The position numbers were made by a program, and so were the translations under genes. A stretch of 64,000 nucleotides of DNA from Saccharina japonica (taxonomy: Eukaryota > Sar > Phaeophyceae > Laminariales > Laminariaceae). Below the pieces are notes generated by a model. It was not told where the DNA came from. It worked only from the letters and a program-made list of their open reading frames with translations, and did not search any database. This document shows, piece after piece, positions 23,546-36,145 of this stretch (position 1 is the stretch's first letter; each line of letters starts with the position of its first letter). Location: assembly GCA_008828725.1 (NCBI GenBank), contig MEHQ01004504.1, forward strand, positions 248,001 to 312,000. The letters are read 5' to 3'.

Positions 23546-23818
23546 GAACCAAACCCCCCACTGACGAATGCTACGATAGAGGTGCACCGTGATTTTTCTG
23601 AGCTCCTCACTTGAGGAGCTGCATACTTCACCCGAAAAACCGATTTAGGAGGAAGCCAAAAGTGCTACCGACCAACAATCCCATGAGCTAGGTATACTAT
23701 CGAAAATATGGCAACAAAATGATGAAAGTCCGACGAATTTGGGTTAAGGAGCCCGATCATTCAGAAAACAAATCAGCCAAAAGTGCTACGTACCTCTATC
23801 GAACCAAACCCCCCACTG
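23546..23818 (+). mobile_element. M1 element with 18-bp direct repeats at its borders
   Basis: Element 23563-23801, left end GACGAATGCTACGATAGAGG, right end broken at CTCTATCG. GAACCAAACCCCCCACTG occurs identically at 23546-23563 and 23801-23818. Confidence 0.8.
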
Positions 23819-24395
23819 CGGTAGAATAATGGAGTGTGTGGCAATTTGGACCGATACAGTAGTCCGATGATGGAGGACCGAGGGGGAGAAATATACTATG
23901 GAAGCGGGACGACGGGCAGTTGTCGTTGCTCTCGCGGCACTCGGGACAAAGGAACATCCAGCGGGGCCTTCTTTAAATTAGTCAGCCGTAATTTGACCAA
24001 GCAGTGCTGTAACGTGAACGAGAAGGCTCCGTGGCGACCTTAAGACACGATGACCTCCCGAATGTTCCGAGCAAACCCTTCCTGAACGAGAGTCTGGAAG
24101 ATTAAGGGGTTTCAACTTTGTGTGTGTGAGTGGGCGTGCTTGTTCGGGGGACGTAGCGTCCGCATTATTCTCCTGGTTTGGTGGTGTTAGAGTTCGCCCT
24201 CCATCCAACATCGAGGGAAATATATCAAGAGCCAAACGCTAACAACATGTGTAGTCGACAATGTATATTGCCAGTGGCGTTTCACTCAACGCCTGGAGTT
24301 TGGCACACTCGTTGGGAAGAGGTAAGCCCGAATATGCTCATGGCACAAGACGTAAATTCGTAGTGGCAAATAGGCCAGCAGGACATAAATCTTGG

Positions 24396-24642
24396 GACGC
24401 GTGCTACGATAGAGGTAGCACTTTTGGCTGATTTGTTTTTCTGAATGATCGGGCTCCTTAACCCAAATTCGTCGTTTTTTCATTCTTGTGTTGCAATATT
24501 TACCATAGTATACCTAGTTCATGGGATTGTTGGTCGGGTAGCACTTTTGGTTTCCTCATAAATCGTTTTTCGGGTGAGGTTTGGAGCTCCTTATGTGAGG
24601 AGCTCAGAAAAAACACGGTGCACCTCTATCGTAGCATTCGTC
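24396..24642 (-). mobile_element. M1 element, TSD TTGG
   Basis: Ends GACGCGTGCTACGATAGAGG and ATCGTAGCATTCGTC, flanked by TTGG. Confidence 0.85.
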
Positions 24643-24645
24643 TTG

Positions 24646-24911
24646 GAAGCGTGCTACGATAGAGGTACTGTACCTTTTTTTGGCTGAAACGATTTCTGAA
24701 TGACGGGGCTCCTTAATCCAAAAGCGTCCGGCTTCACTGCTGTGTTGCAATATGTATTCAGACTATTCGTGGACCATGATTTCGTTCATTGGGTAGCCTA
24801 TAGTGTTTTCTTCGGTCTCATTTTTTCGGTGACTTCCTATTAGTGTGGAACTCCTCAGGTGAGAAGGAGCTAAAACCAAAAGCATGGTGGATCTCCATCG
24901 TAGCCTGCATC
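24646..24911 (-). mobile_element. M1 element, TSD CTTG, adjoining the previous copy
   Basis: Ends GAAGCGTGCTACGATAGAGG and ATCGTAGCCTGCATC, flanked by CTTG. Head-to-tail with 24396-24642. Confidence 0.75.
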
Positions 24912-25330
24912 CTTGCGGTATACCGTTGACAGGCGGGTGGAAATTTAGAACTAGTATCGGTAAGGACAGCAAGCGGAAGTCAACGCCAAGGGGTGATTGC
25001 ATTGACATACATGTTCGGTACTCGTGGCATGGCGGCCATGGTGGCCTTAAGTTATTGCTCGTGGACAATTTCGTGCGGGAGAAACGATCGTAAATACGGT
25101 GAATAAACAGCAACGAACTGAAACATAAGAGGCACGATACGGGGCGAAGGTATGTGTTCGCTCGTGGTGTATACTAACATGGCTGAAGGCTCGACAGGCG
25201 AGGCAAGGTTCATACATTTTGAAAGGATGTATGATTACATACCCCGACGGAGACAATAGGTACTGCACCAAACGATGTTAGCCTGCTAATTAAACTGCGC
25301 TTGACGTATTCATGGGTGTTCAAGCACAGA

Positions 25331-25537
25331 ATCATAGTTTTCAATTGTGGTTGCGATAACCTCGACGGCGGCAAAACACCAGACAACAACCCAAATGGAA
25401 AAACAAACAACACCTACTTGTCGACATTCCCTGACGTATCATGGTTTTCAATTGTAGTTTTGATAACCTCGACGGCGACAAAATACCAGACAACAACCCA
25501 AATGGGAAAAAAACAACAACATCTACTTGTCGACAGT
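25331..25537. repeat. 107-bp tandem duplication
   Basis: Two units starting ATCAT.GTTTTCAATTGT, each with GATAACCTCGACGGCG, CCAGACAACAACCCAAATGG and CTACTTGTCGACA. Confidence 0.85.
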
Positions 25538-25902
25538 ATCTGCAATGGCCAACCTTCTAGATGATTCAGTATCGTATCAGCACGACCATCGCACGCTACA
25601 CAGCACGCACCTCATTCTCGGGGGGGGGGGGGCGTTGGCGCAATGCGTGCTTCGAGTGACACTCTCACCGAAAGGGGTATGCGACAGCATGTTTACCAAA
25701 CAATTTCCTAACTTCACGGCCTCATCAAGCAGTTATTAACCGATCGTCGAATACTTCGAAGTATCATAATAAGAACAGCGTTAGTTTCTTTAGTGTTTTA
25801 CGTAATGTTTATCGTATACCTCGGCTATCGGGTTCCACTTTCGCTTTTTGTCTAGGTCCGTTGTGAGGAATATATGGAGCTTCGCAAGAGGAGTGGGGTC
25901 GA

Positions 25903-26170
25903 GATGCATGCTACGGTAGCCTGCATACAGGTGCACCATGTTTTTTCCTCATAAGGGTGGTCACTTGAGGAGCTCTATACCTCACTCATCACCGATTTCG
26001 GACGGAAACAAAATGAGCTATCCGATTAATAGAACTCATTAGCCTAAGCGAACAATCGAAACAAATCGCAACACACAAGAAGACAGAAATTTCGACGATT
26101 TGTTTGGGTAAGCCTCCCGAGCATTCAGAAACCGTGTCAGCCAATCAGTGCTACCCGCTATCGTTGCGTA
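25903..26170 (+). mobile_element. M1 element, diverged
   Basis: Left end GATGCATGCTACGGTAGCCT with an inserted CTGCATACAG palindrome next to the tip. The right end is eroded near CTATCGTTGCG. Confidence 0.6.
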
Positions 26171-26707
26171 CCTCTCAAATAATTGCTGGTCTATTCGTCC
26201 ATGTCGCGTCATGTATCCGATGCCGGGGTGGCATGGAACTTGGGTGTATCTTCTTCGAGTAATATTGCATCCCCACGAGTCATTGGGTTGCCCTTACTTC
26301 GCTCGCCAACGGCAGCACCATCTAGCCGTGATGTGGACAGCCAAGCCAAGGCATGCCATACTCACGGCCCAGCTGACATCAGTTTATCTCGACATAGATG
26401 ATCGGGGGGGAGGGTAGGCCGAAAGCAGATTGAACCTTTGGTACTTAGCTCATGCGAGTGATGAGCCCTCTCAACAGCAGTTGGTACCCTTGCAAGGCAA
26501 TTACGATCCTGGAACGCCGCCTACTCGACTTGGGAAACCCCAGTTCACCGTCGAATGGTTGGAAAAAACTACGAGTTATCCACGGCCGAGAGGCGGTTCT
26601 TGCCTAGTTCATTCGTGAGGTAGCGAGCTTCACGATTATGCTAGGAGATACTATCGTTTACAAGGGGTAACTTATGATTGGTGTAGCACTCAGTGAGTTC
26701 CGATCGT

Positions 26708-26947
26708 TGACGCCTGCTGCGTCAGAGGTATACCGTTTTTTGGCAGAGGCGTTTCACAATGACGTTGGCTGCTTAACCTAAAATACCCGTCGGAATTTCA
26801 TTATCTTGTGTTGCAAAATATCTTTCATTGCAACGGGCAGCACTTGCATTTCTATCCAAAATCAGTTTTGGGGTCAGGTTATAGAGACTTCTCCAGTGGT
26901 CACCCTCATAAGCTAAAAGGTGTACCTCCTCTTCCATACCATGCGCC
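26708..26947 (-). mobile_element. M1 element, diverged
   Basis: Ends GACGCCTGCTGCGTCAGAGG and CCATACCATGCGCC. Confidence 0.5.
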
Positions 26948-27083
26948 TGAGTGGCTTGTTGGGGAACCAAGACACCTACGGCTACAGGTTAGACCACTAC
27001 GGGTTTCACCGGCCACTGCAGATTTGTGTCGGTAGTTGTATCTGACCGAGCATCCGGGTAAAATGGACGACATTCAGACAGGG

Positions 27084-27330
27084 GACGCATGTTACGAAAG
27101 AGGTGCACCATGCTTTTTCTGAGCTTCTCACTTAAGTAGCGTCATATCTCACCCAAAAAAGGATTTTCGAGGAAAATCAAAAGTGCTGCCGGATGAGAAA
27201 TCTCATGACCGACGTAGGCTTGAAACATTATTCGTCACACGAATGAAAGTCCGACGAATTTGGGTTAAGGAGCCCGATCGTTCAGAAAACGGTCCAGCCA
27301 AAAAGTGATTCCTCTACCGTAGCACGCGTC
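27084..27330 (+). mobile_element. M1 element
   Basis: Ends GACGCATGTTACGAAAGAGG and ACCGTAGCACGCGTC, flanks AGGG/TGGG (3 of 4). Confidence 0.8.
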
Positions 27331-27489
27331 TGGGAGGCAAGACTTTGCGCTGCGAATGAAGCTGGCGATGGAGGATCAAGTATAACTCGGTTCCTGTAAA
27401 ACCCGTGCAGGAAAAAGGTATCCTACGTGTGCAGTATCGACAGCTGCTGTTTGCCAAATGTACTTTGTGTGCCGATACGTTTGGCTCTA

Positions 27490-28665
27490 TACCCCCCCCC
27501 CCTGCCTGGTTGGTGAAAACCCAAAGCACCCCGGCCCGGCCTTGTAGGGTGGCCGGGGTCTATGGTCATATGACTACGGCCGTGCACAACATGAGTACAC
27601 CCCCCCCCCCCCCCTTCCCACCCCCTATTTATAGGTTGGGTTGGCGTCGGTTGGCAACGACGCTGTAAAACACGCCACTCGCTGCGTGAGCTAGACAACC
27701 AGGGTGCCGTTTTTTTTTTTTTTGGCGGTCACCAAAGCTGGCGGTCGAGTAGATCATTTGTGCGGGGTGGAGAACCTTTGCTCCGCACAAGGGGAATGGT
27801 CGTATCACGTAGTGTTAATATGGTAAGGCATCCGCGAGGCAGTTACATAGCAAAACCCATTGCTGTCTCCGGAAGTAAGTGGCCACACCAGAAATTGAAT
27901 TAACTCATTGAAGCTGTCGTCCATGTGCAAGTCCGCCTCAGAGGCGGTTCTTAGCAGGATGCAGCTCACCCTCCATGCGACTCGCCCAATACCTCACGGC
28001 GCTTCGCGCTTGGTGCAAGCAATGTCTGCCTGGTTGGTGAAAACCCAACGTGCTTCGTCCCGGCATTGTAGGGATGCGAGCGTCTATGGTCATATGACTA
28101 CGGCCGTGCACGACATGAGTACACCCCCCCCCCCTATACCCCCCCCATAATTTATAGGTTGGGTTGAAGTCGGTTGGCAACGACGCTGAAAAGCACGCCT
28201 CTCACTGCGTGAGCTAGACAACCAGGGGTACCGTTTTATTTTGTTTTGTTTGTTTTGGCGGTCACCAAAGCTGGCGGTCGAGTAGATCATTTGCGCGGGG
28301 TAGAGAACCTATGCTCCGCACAAGGGGAACTATCGTATCGCATAGTGTGTAGATGGTAAGGCACCCGCGAGGCAGTTACATAGTTCTCCCAGTGCTGTCT
28401 CAGGAAGTGGCCACACCAGAAAATAAACTGACTCATTGAAGCTGTCATCCATATGCAAGTCCGCCTCACAAGCGGTTGTTAGTAGGATGCAGCTCACCCT
28501 TTATGCGACTCGCCCAACACCTCACGGCGGTTCGCGCTTGGTGCTAGCAATGCCTGCCTGGTCGGTGAAAACCCGACATGCTCCGTCCCGGCATTGTAGG
28601 GATGCGGGGGTATATAGTCATACGACTGCGGTCATGCATGAACATGAAGTACACCCCCCCCCTGG
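27490..28665 (-). repeat. R525 tandem array, about 2.2 units of 524-528 bp
   Basis: A partial unit (27500-27605) and two full units (to about 28125 and 28665). Each holds a C run, AGGTTGGGTTG, CGGTTGGCAACGACGCTG, GGCGGTCACCAAAGCTGGCG, TGCTCCGCACAAGGGGAA, AGGCAGTTACATAG, GGTGCAAGCAATG-type and CATATGACTACGGC-type blocks. No coding frame spans a unit. Confidence 0.85.
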
Positions 28666-28871
28666 CCCTCGGTATCAGACTGTATTTAGCAATGTAATAT
28701 TGCCCCGACAAGTTTTATCCAAATTCCTCCCCTGATTCTACGAATCATATATCCATTTTTTTCATTCGCTTACTGTTGGCCCTGTCGCAATTAGCGCTCA
28801 ATAATCTTGCCGGTTTGTAGGACAGGACTGACTTCGAACTAGGAACAGGAGATATCTTGCTAGGTGAATTG

Positions 28872-29137
28872 GACGCGTGCTACGATAGAGAAGGTATACC
28901 TTATTTTGGCGCTGAAATGGTTTCTGAATGATCGAGCTCCTTAACCCAAAATCGGCGGACTTTGATCATTATTTTATTGCAATATTGTTCCTCGTTTGCT
29001 TCGGCCATGGGATTTTTCAACCGGATAGCACTTTTACTTTCCTCCCTTAATGATCACTTTGGGGTGAGGTGTAGAGCTCTTCAAGTAACCACCCTTCGAA
29101 GGCAAAAACATGGTGCACCTCTATCGTAGCATGCGTC
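28872..29137 (-). mobile_element. M1 element (ATTAAGG subfamily), TSD ATTG
   Basis: Ends GACGCGTGCTACGATAGAGA and ATCGTAGCATGCGTC, flanked by ATTG. Very close to the 4947-5214 copy. Confidence 0.85.
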
Positions 29138-29360
29138 ATTGCTGCGTTATACATGTATGTATCGACTGCCGAGTTTGGCTAATCCATTTCAATGTCAGCC
29201 TCGCTTTACTTAGCATTTCTTTGTTTCTTGGTACGTGCCTTGTACTGAATATTTCAGTGCGGGAAGGAAAGGGCGTGCTCGAAAGCGACTAGGTAGGGGG
29301 CCAGTACGCGTACTAACGCAGCATCGGTTTTGAACGACCCTACGTATTCATATAACAAAT

Positions 29361-29460
29361 TTCTCACCTAAGTAATCTGCAGGCTTGGATGTTTTTTTAC
29401 GCATGCCAATGACTAGCTTCTCACCTAAGTAATCTGCAAGCTTTAATGTTTCTTTACATG
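29361..29460. repeat. 57-bp tandem duplication
   Basis: TTCTCACCTAAGTAATCTGC and a following GCTT..ATGTTT.TTTAC occur twice. Confidence 0.7.
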
Positions 29461-30195
29461 CGACTTTCCCCAAGCGAATATAACGAAGCAATGCATTCAT
29501 TCAACTTTTGTCCCCACCCATGAAACAATCTATTCACTCAGCACATACAGGTGCTTCGCATCCACCGGCGTACTAGCAATATATCCTCACTTTCATTTTC
29601 TCCCCGACTCATTGCGGTTTCATCAACGCTGCCTATGGGCGTCCTGGAATTGCCGGTGTTCCCGTGGTTGTTGGTTTTGCACAATCTCATCTAAAAAACG
29701 AGTAGTCCTCGATAACACGATAGACAAAAACGACATTTTGGAGCAAAAGGGAAAACTCACCCAATATAAACTACAAATGATTTATCTAGGCGGTGTAAGT
29801 TTTTTGGGCTGCAGTACACGAAAGCGTACCACTATCCAGGCGTGGACTACCGACCGCTATTTTAAGCTGGGAATCTGATCTGAGGCAAACGCTTTCATCC
29901 TCTGTCAGGCCAAACTTGCTCACGGAGGTCCAAGCTCTGTCGCGTCATAACTCGTGCAGACGCAGGATGTCGATGGTATGGGCCAAGGCCAATGTATTGA
30001 TTAAACTCCTCGTAGAAGTAGAGTGAACGATAAGGGAGGGACGAGATGCCGTACTCTCGAGACCATCCACGCGCAAAGGATGATCCCATCATGCAGACAC
30101 GAGTACGTACTCTGACAAAACTACGATGCATGACCCAGAACATTCTACCACATTCATTCCCAGGGTGGGTTTGCTGCTTCCAAAATGTTGAATAG

Positions 30196-30565
30196 TAACA
30201 GTCCCGTTAGACGCATACGTACTTGGTATATCAAAGGCTCACGCGTGAGATAGGCTACACGCTTAGTACATCCACGTATTTTGTGTACCTGTGTACTGAC
30301 TATCCTGTACCTATGTTTAGCCTACGATACGATTGCCAGATAACCCTCGCATTGTGTTACACGAGTACAAAATTGAAACTTAACAGTCCCGTCAGATGCG
30401 TACATAGTTAACATATCTAAAGACTCACGTTCGAGACGGGCTGTAGGCAAGCTTGTTTGATTCACCTCTGCTGTGTACCTGTGTGCTTCCTATCCGGTAG
30501 CTATGCCTTGCCTACGGTAAGATTGCAAGATAATCCTCGCGGTGTGTCATACGAATACAGAGGGA
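30196..30565. repeat. About 187-bp tandem duplication
   Basis: Units start TAACAGTCCCGT.AGA.GCG (30196 and 30381), and both carry GTGTACCTGTGT, GATTGC.AGATAA.CCTCGC and GT.ATACGA.TACA. A degenerate third trace lies near 30715. Confidence 0.75.
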
Positions 30566-30699
30566 TGCAGACCTGCTGCATACTTGTGCTGCCATTTCAC
30601 ATGAAAAACGTGATTACTGTGGTGTCCAACAGACCACCACGGTACGACCACAACCAGTAGACGGGTGGTGGCTTCGTACTGTAGGTACTATACTTACGA

Positions 30700-31070
30700 T
30701 CTACTACGCGCTACATGTATCAGATAACCCTGTGCTATCAAGCAGCGAAATAGATGATACCGACTACTGCCGAAATAGCTTTCTTCTCAAAATGGAAAAT
30801 ATCTAAAACGCACGATGCATACGTAGCATAAATGAGGTGAATCGTACACCATAAACAGGGAAACATCAGAGAGAACGTGCGCATCAGATGCATGCATCTC
30901 ACGAGTTGCTACCGGAAGCAAGGGAAACGGCAGACATATAAACACAACAACCCGAATGAAACGCCTAAAGCCAACACAAGTCGAATACAAAGGAAATTAG
31001 ACTGCATACAAAACGGGAAACTTTTGAAATCACGACAACGCGCAAACGCAAACGCGCCAAGTCCGGTATG
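30700..31070. other. Stretch without a recognised feature
   Basis: Short frames only. Confidence 0.35.
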
Positions 31071-31076
31071 CTTCGA

Positions 31077-31233
31077 TATTATCAGTCTTGTGTTGCAATG
31101 TTTTTATATAGTAGACTCAGGCCATGGTATTGTTCATCAGGTAGCAATTTCAATTTCCTCCAAAATCTATTATTCAATAACGTATGGAGCTCCTCGAGTG
31201 AGTAGCTCTGAAAAAGCATGATGCACCTCTGTC
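31077..31233 (-). mobile_element. Truncated M1 copy
   Basis: Only the half with CAGGCCATGG..TTGTTCATC, GGAGCTCCTCGAGTGAG and GTCGTAGCATGCATC remains. Confidence 0.65.
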
Positions 31234-31778
31234 GTAGCATGCATCAATCGCGGGCTCTTGACTACCAACCTCCCCAGCGATTGCCCCCCCTGTACCAACG
31301 AACGACAACCTCCCCCGTAAAACATTCCGCTATATCCACTATCGAACGAAAGGAATGTCACACATAAATGCCGTGACCTACCGTGTAACACGAAAAGACA
31401 AACGCTGCATTCTCGGTTGGGTTTCCATTCTGAGTTTTCTCGACAACGGGGATATATATATGTATCGAATGCAAATTTGGTCGTCTGACGGAAATCCGTC
31501 GACGAGGAGAGGTTTCTTCAAAACCACCATGACCTCGTGGTACCATGGTCCAGTGCTATATTTTGCTGTCTCCGGCTACGGCAGTAGTATGGTGACACCT
31601 GCTGCTGCTCTGCTGTATCCGGCTTCAACAGTGGCGATGAACACTGAACAGAGATGTACGTGTTCACGACCTAATCTCTTTAATGAATGATTAGGCACGC
31701 ATGTCTACGCCGGTCCCGAGGAACAAGCTTGTCACCGTGTATGGAGATGCTGCTGTTTTGAGTTCGGGTTGATCGACG

Positions 31779-32036
31779 GATGCCTGCTACGATAAAGGTA
31801 TGCCTTATTTTGGCTGAAGCTACTTCCGAATTATCGGGCTCCTTAACCCAAAATCGTCAGACTTTTTCATTTTTGTGCTGTAATATTTTTCATGCTAGAC
31901 TCAGGTCATGAAATTGGTCATCGGGTATAATAGCACTTTTAATTTCCTCCAAAACCTATTTTTCCGCGACGTATGGAGCTCCTCAAGTTAGGAGCCCAGA
32001 AAAAAAACATGGCGCACCTCTATCGTAGCATGCGTC
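31779..32036 (-). mobile_element. M1 element, TSD GACG
   Basis: Ends GATGCCTGCTACGATAAAGG and ATCGTAGCATGCGTC, flanked by GACG. Near twin of 11002-11259. Confidence 0.85.
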
Positions 32037-32323
32037 GACGTTAAACTATATCCAAGAGTGACATTCGGTAAAAACTGGAAAGTAGCACCTTTTGTACATC
32101 ATCCTCCTCCAAAAGACCTAAAACAAAAATAGGCGGTTCATTCGAGCACCACGAAATATATATAGCTCTCATCACACAATGTTTTTCGATAGGGTGCCTA
32201 CGCCGAGGAGCTAGTAAGCGGAGGACGGCAAAAGAGAGCAACAACAAAAAAAAGAGGCACGCCTTTCACAGACTGGCCAGATCGAACATCAAATAAGAGT
32301 ATAAGGATCTCCATGCACTTCGA

Positions 32324-32567
32324 GACACGTGCTACCGTAGAGGTGCACCCCTGCTTTTGTTTAGGCTCCTCACTTGAGGGGAGGTCTATACTAATACTGA
32401 GTCACCTAAAATTATGGTGATAAACGCGAAAGTGCGACCTGATAAAAATATTCCTTGGGCAAGTGATATGAAGAACCAGATTGCCAAAAACAAATGACAT
32501 TCCGCGATTGTTTGGGTTAATGGAACCCCGTCATGGTATACCATGTACCTCTATCGTAGCACGCGAC
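32324..32567 (+). mobile_element. M1 element, TSD TCGA
   Basis: Ends GACACGTGCTACCGTAGAGG and ATCGTAGCACGCGAC, flanked by TCGA. Confidence 0.75.
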
Positions 32568-33194
32568 TCGAGAAACATCCCTCCTTTTTCAACTAATGTT
32601 TACTTCATTTAAGTAAATTACCTCTCTCCCCAGTCTGGCTCTCAAAAAAAGAAATGCGGGTGTGTGTACTCATAGTGTGGGTTCTCGTTTATGTTTTTCG
32701 TTGTGATCCTCTGAGGATCCCTGTATTTTTTAATCGGAAGTGTGCATTACTATACTATTACTAAATATGCGCTAGATACCTAAATCTGTATGCATCAAGT
32801 GGGATTGTGTACGAGAACTTAGCTTTACAACACCTTCCAAAACGTCGACTGTGCCGTGGGAGCCTAGAGACCTCCCCGAATTAATGCGGGGCCCCCAGAA
32901 AAATGGCGAAAAAAAAACCACTTATTGCGACCATTTCGTTGCAGTTGTCTACACAACGCGTCACAGGGAGGCAGCCGATTTAATCTGTTTCCTCGATCGT
33001 GTGCCGCAAAACACGCAAAACGTGGATGAAGTGAAGGCCGGTTGTTTCGGTGCCTGACGTAGATGCTCTTAGGGATCGATGAAAGGAACCCCGGGGATGT
33101 TCTCGGGGCAGTCGGCCATCCAGCTCTCCTCGATATCTTCGTCTCCCCTATACAACCACCAAGGCAACAGGGAAGCACATCGGCGGGGCGGGGG

Positions 33195-33283
33195 GGGTTG
33201 TGGAGGGGGGTGTACTTAATTATTATGCATGGCCGTAGTCGTATGATCAAATACCCTCACATCCCTACAATGCCGGGACGGGG
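33195..33283 (+). repeat. R525 repeat, short fragment
   Basis: GGGGGGTGTACTTA, GCATGGCCGTAGTCGTATGA and CATCCCTACAATGCCGGGAC match the end of R525 units. Confidence 0.7.
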
Positions 33284-33428
33284 GGCTAGTGTTAGGCTAA
33301 GTGTAGGTCAAGGATGTTCTTACTGTTAGGCGTTAGAGGTGGAAGGCATATCACTAGACCGGTGCCCTACGGCAACAGGCCTGTTCATTTCGGGCTGTTG
33401 TTTACTAGGGTGAGTGGATTTGTGCACC

Positions 33429-33567
33429 AGAAGCGTACTACGATGAAGGTATACCTTTTTCTGGCTGAAAATGGTTTTGAATGACGGGGGCTCCTTAACC
33501 CAAAAACGTCATAATTCAACTTTTTTTTGTTTTGCAATGTTTTTCATGGTGTACTTAGGCCGCGGGT
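33429..33567 (-). mobile_element. Truncated M1 copy
   Basis: Left end GAAGCGTACTACGATGAAGG to TTCATGGTGTACTTAGGCC; the rest is missing. Confidence 0.6.
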
Positions 33568-33577
33568 GTTAGGTATA

Positions 33578-33876
33578 GACGCATGCTACGGTAGAGGTGC
33601 ACCTGCGTACAGTACATTTTCTGAGGGTGTCCACGTGAGGAGGACCTCTATACCTGCAGTAGTCTAAAAGCTGATTTTGAAGGGATATCAAAGGGCTACT
33701 ATTAATAGTATATACCCGGTGAACAATCGCATGGCCCCTGTACAATGTGAACCATAACCATACTTGCAGCACACAATAATAAAAGACCGACGATTTGGGG
33801 TCAAGGAGCCCCCGTCTTTCAGAAAATGGTTTAGCCAAAAAGTGTCACTGGGACTACCTCTATCGTGGCACGCTTC
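33578..33876 (+). mobile_element. M1 element, TSD TATA
   Basis: Ends GACGCATGCTACGGTAGAGG and ATCGTGGCACGCTTC, flanked by TATA. An M1 end fragment follows to 33951. Confidence 0.75.
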
Positions 33877-33954
33877 TATAGAGCTCCTCAAGTGATCACT
33901 CTCAGAAACAAAAAAACACGACGCACCTCTACCTTAAGGTAGCATGCGTCATTC

Positions 33955-34900
33955 ACTCAAACCTCGGACTCGTTGACCTGCAATTTGTTGGCACACAGTG
34001 AATTCCATGCAGTTGCATGGCAGGACATACCGCGAAACCAAACACAAGTCCCGTCAAAGACCTAAAACTGCATCGCAGGGTGGCGACTTGGCCGCGCGGC
34101 TTTGCGCGGACAACCCCTACGGGTAGCCTTTGACGCACTGCTTGTGCGTAGAAAACAAAATATATGTATATACAAGGCTTGCCTTTGGAGTGGCTGTAAG
34201 GTGGGATTTGCTTCTTGAACGAACACAATGTTTGCCTGTAGTCGGGTTTGGACTAGTTCGCCAAAGATTGCAGTTGTTTGGGGGATTAGTGTGGCCACAA
34301 TGAGAACCAATTTTACAGTACATTTACATATAGTCTACTCGTACATCAAACCACCCAAATAAATACGGGCGACGCAAGAACAGCATGGTAGTAAAGCCCC
34401 CCCCCCCCCGTACGCAGTACCTCAGCAGTAACAGAGCAGTAGTAACAAACAATACAGAGCGGCAACCTATATACTGCGGCCTATGCCGGTCCAGGGACGA
34501 GTCGACAATATATACCTGTTTTTTTCATCAGACACTAAGACACAACGAAGACACTCTACCCTCGTACATAGGGGCGGTGTACGTATTGTATGATACTCGT
34601 ACCTCAGAACGCACTTCGTACGGGTACGACTTTTGTTTAATTTCTAGGAGCGATATTATACAGATAATTTTCTGTGAAATTCCTGAAAAACGCGTGCCTC
34701 TTGCACGGAGTCAGGAAGTGCGAAAAACAGAAATATATTCCAGCTGGGTGCGCAAATGGTTTTTCAGATATCTTTCTTGGAATATTGGAAGCCGCAATAT
34801 GTATGATGTAGGTCAGGAACAAACAGGTTTAACTTTTTCACATGTCGTACGTGGCGGTTGAACTATGTACGTACAGACAAACACACTCGTACAACAGCAC
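33955..34900. other. Stretch without a recognised gene
   Basis: A 158-codon plus-strand frame (34385-34861) has no family resemblance. Nothing else stands out. Confidence 0.3.
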
Positions 34901-34904
34901 ATGG

Positions 34905-34941
34905 GAGCAGCAGCAGCAGCAGCAGCAGCAAGCAGCAGCAG
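34905..34941. repeat. (AGC)n microsatellite
   Basis: About 12 AGC triplets. CAG/CTG-rich sequence continues irregularly through 35140-35600. Confidence 0.9.
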
Positions 34942-35887
34942 GCACAGGGAGAGCAGAGCACCAGGGTAGGACCCTGCTCCTTGCCCCCATGCTCTTGTTT
35001 TCCTGTGATAGTCTGTCTTGCGTTGATTTGCTTGAAAGTAAGCACACGCCCTGCTGTCTGTCTGCTTTTGCTTACAAAAAAACGTACTAAGTAGTAGATG
35101 CCGCGTTCGCACGTCAAGGCAGATAGCTACTGACACATAGCCCGCAGAAGAACAGCAGCAATAGTAGCAGCAGTACAGCAGCAGCAGTGCTGCAGTACAG
35201 CACCAGCAGTACGCCATGACCTCTGCCTGATAGCGTGTATGATGGTACCTCTCGCTACGCTCACACAATACCGGTTGTGCAGGTATGCATCATGACCTCT
35301 CCAATATGATAGTCTGTATATAGGTGCCTCTCCGAGGCGGTGCTGTTCAAATGCCGGCTATCGAGCAACTACGTCATGATGGTTGCGCACCAAAGCGCCC
35401 GGTGCTATACCGCCCGTTACTGCTGCTGTTGCTGCACGTAGCCCCCACGCCCGCAGCCACATTACTTATGCATGCGCTATCGCAGCAGTTGTTGATCGTG
35501 TGCTGCTGATGTACATCATCAACGTTGGCTGATGACCTGTATGGCGATGTCTGCGGCCAAACAGTTGGCGGCGAAGCACTGCTGCTGTTCAAATGGCGGC
35601 CATGCTCTGCCGTGCGTTGTCGTCGTAGCTGACAAACTGAAGTACAGAGTATAGACTAGTAATAGTTGTAGTCGTGCTGCTGCCAGCAAAACATGAAGAG
35701 CTAAAAGCTATTTCGAAGCTGTCAACCGAAAGTTGGGCCCTTTGTCACGAAGAAGAGCTGTCTTACGGTCCACTCGTAACGACCGACCCCGGTTGGCGTA
35801 AATTTATAGTTGGTTATATATCATAATTGCCCTAATGGGAAGAGTTTGTACTGATCACAATGTGAATCGGACGTACCAGGTACTATC

Positions 35888-36145
35888 GACTCGTGCTACG
35901 ATAGAGGTAGCACTTTTGGCTGATATATTTTCTGATTGGTCGGGCTCCTCCATGAACCAAAATCGTACGGAATTTCATTATTTTTGGTTGCAATATGTTT
36001 CAGTGCACAGTCAGGCCATGGGATCGTTCATCGGGTATGGTATGACTTTTAGGTTCATCCTAAATCAGTTTTTGGGTGAGACACAGAGCTCCTTAAGTGA
36101 GAAGCCTCAGAAAATACATGGTGCACCTCCACCGTAGCATGGGTG
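35888..36145 (-). mobile_element. M1 element
   Basis: Ends GACTCGTGCTACGATAGAGG and ACCGTAGCATGGGTG. Confidence 0.75.

Noticed and set aside
28090..28130. 5S rRNA-like start (ACTACGGCCGT...) at the end of R525 units
   Set aside because: Only about 20 nt resemble 5S RNA; the rest, including internal pol III boxes, is absent.
34385..34861. 158-codon plus-strand frame
   Set aside because: AT-rich, no family resemblance, begins in a C run.
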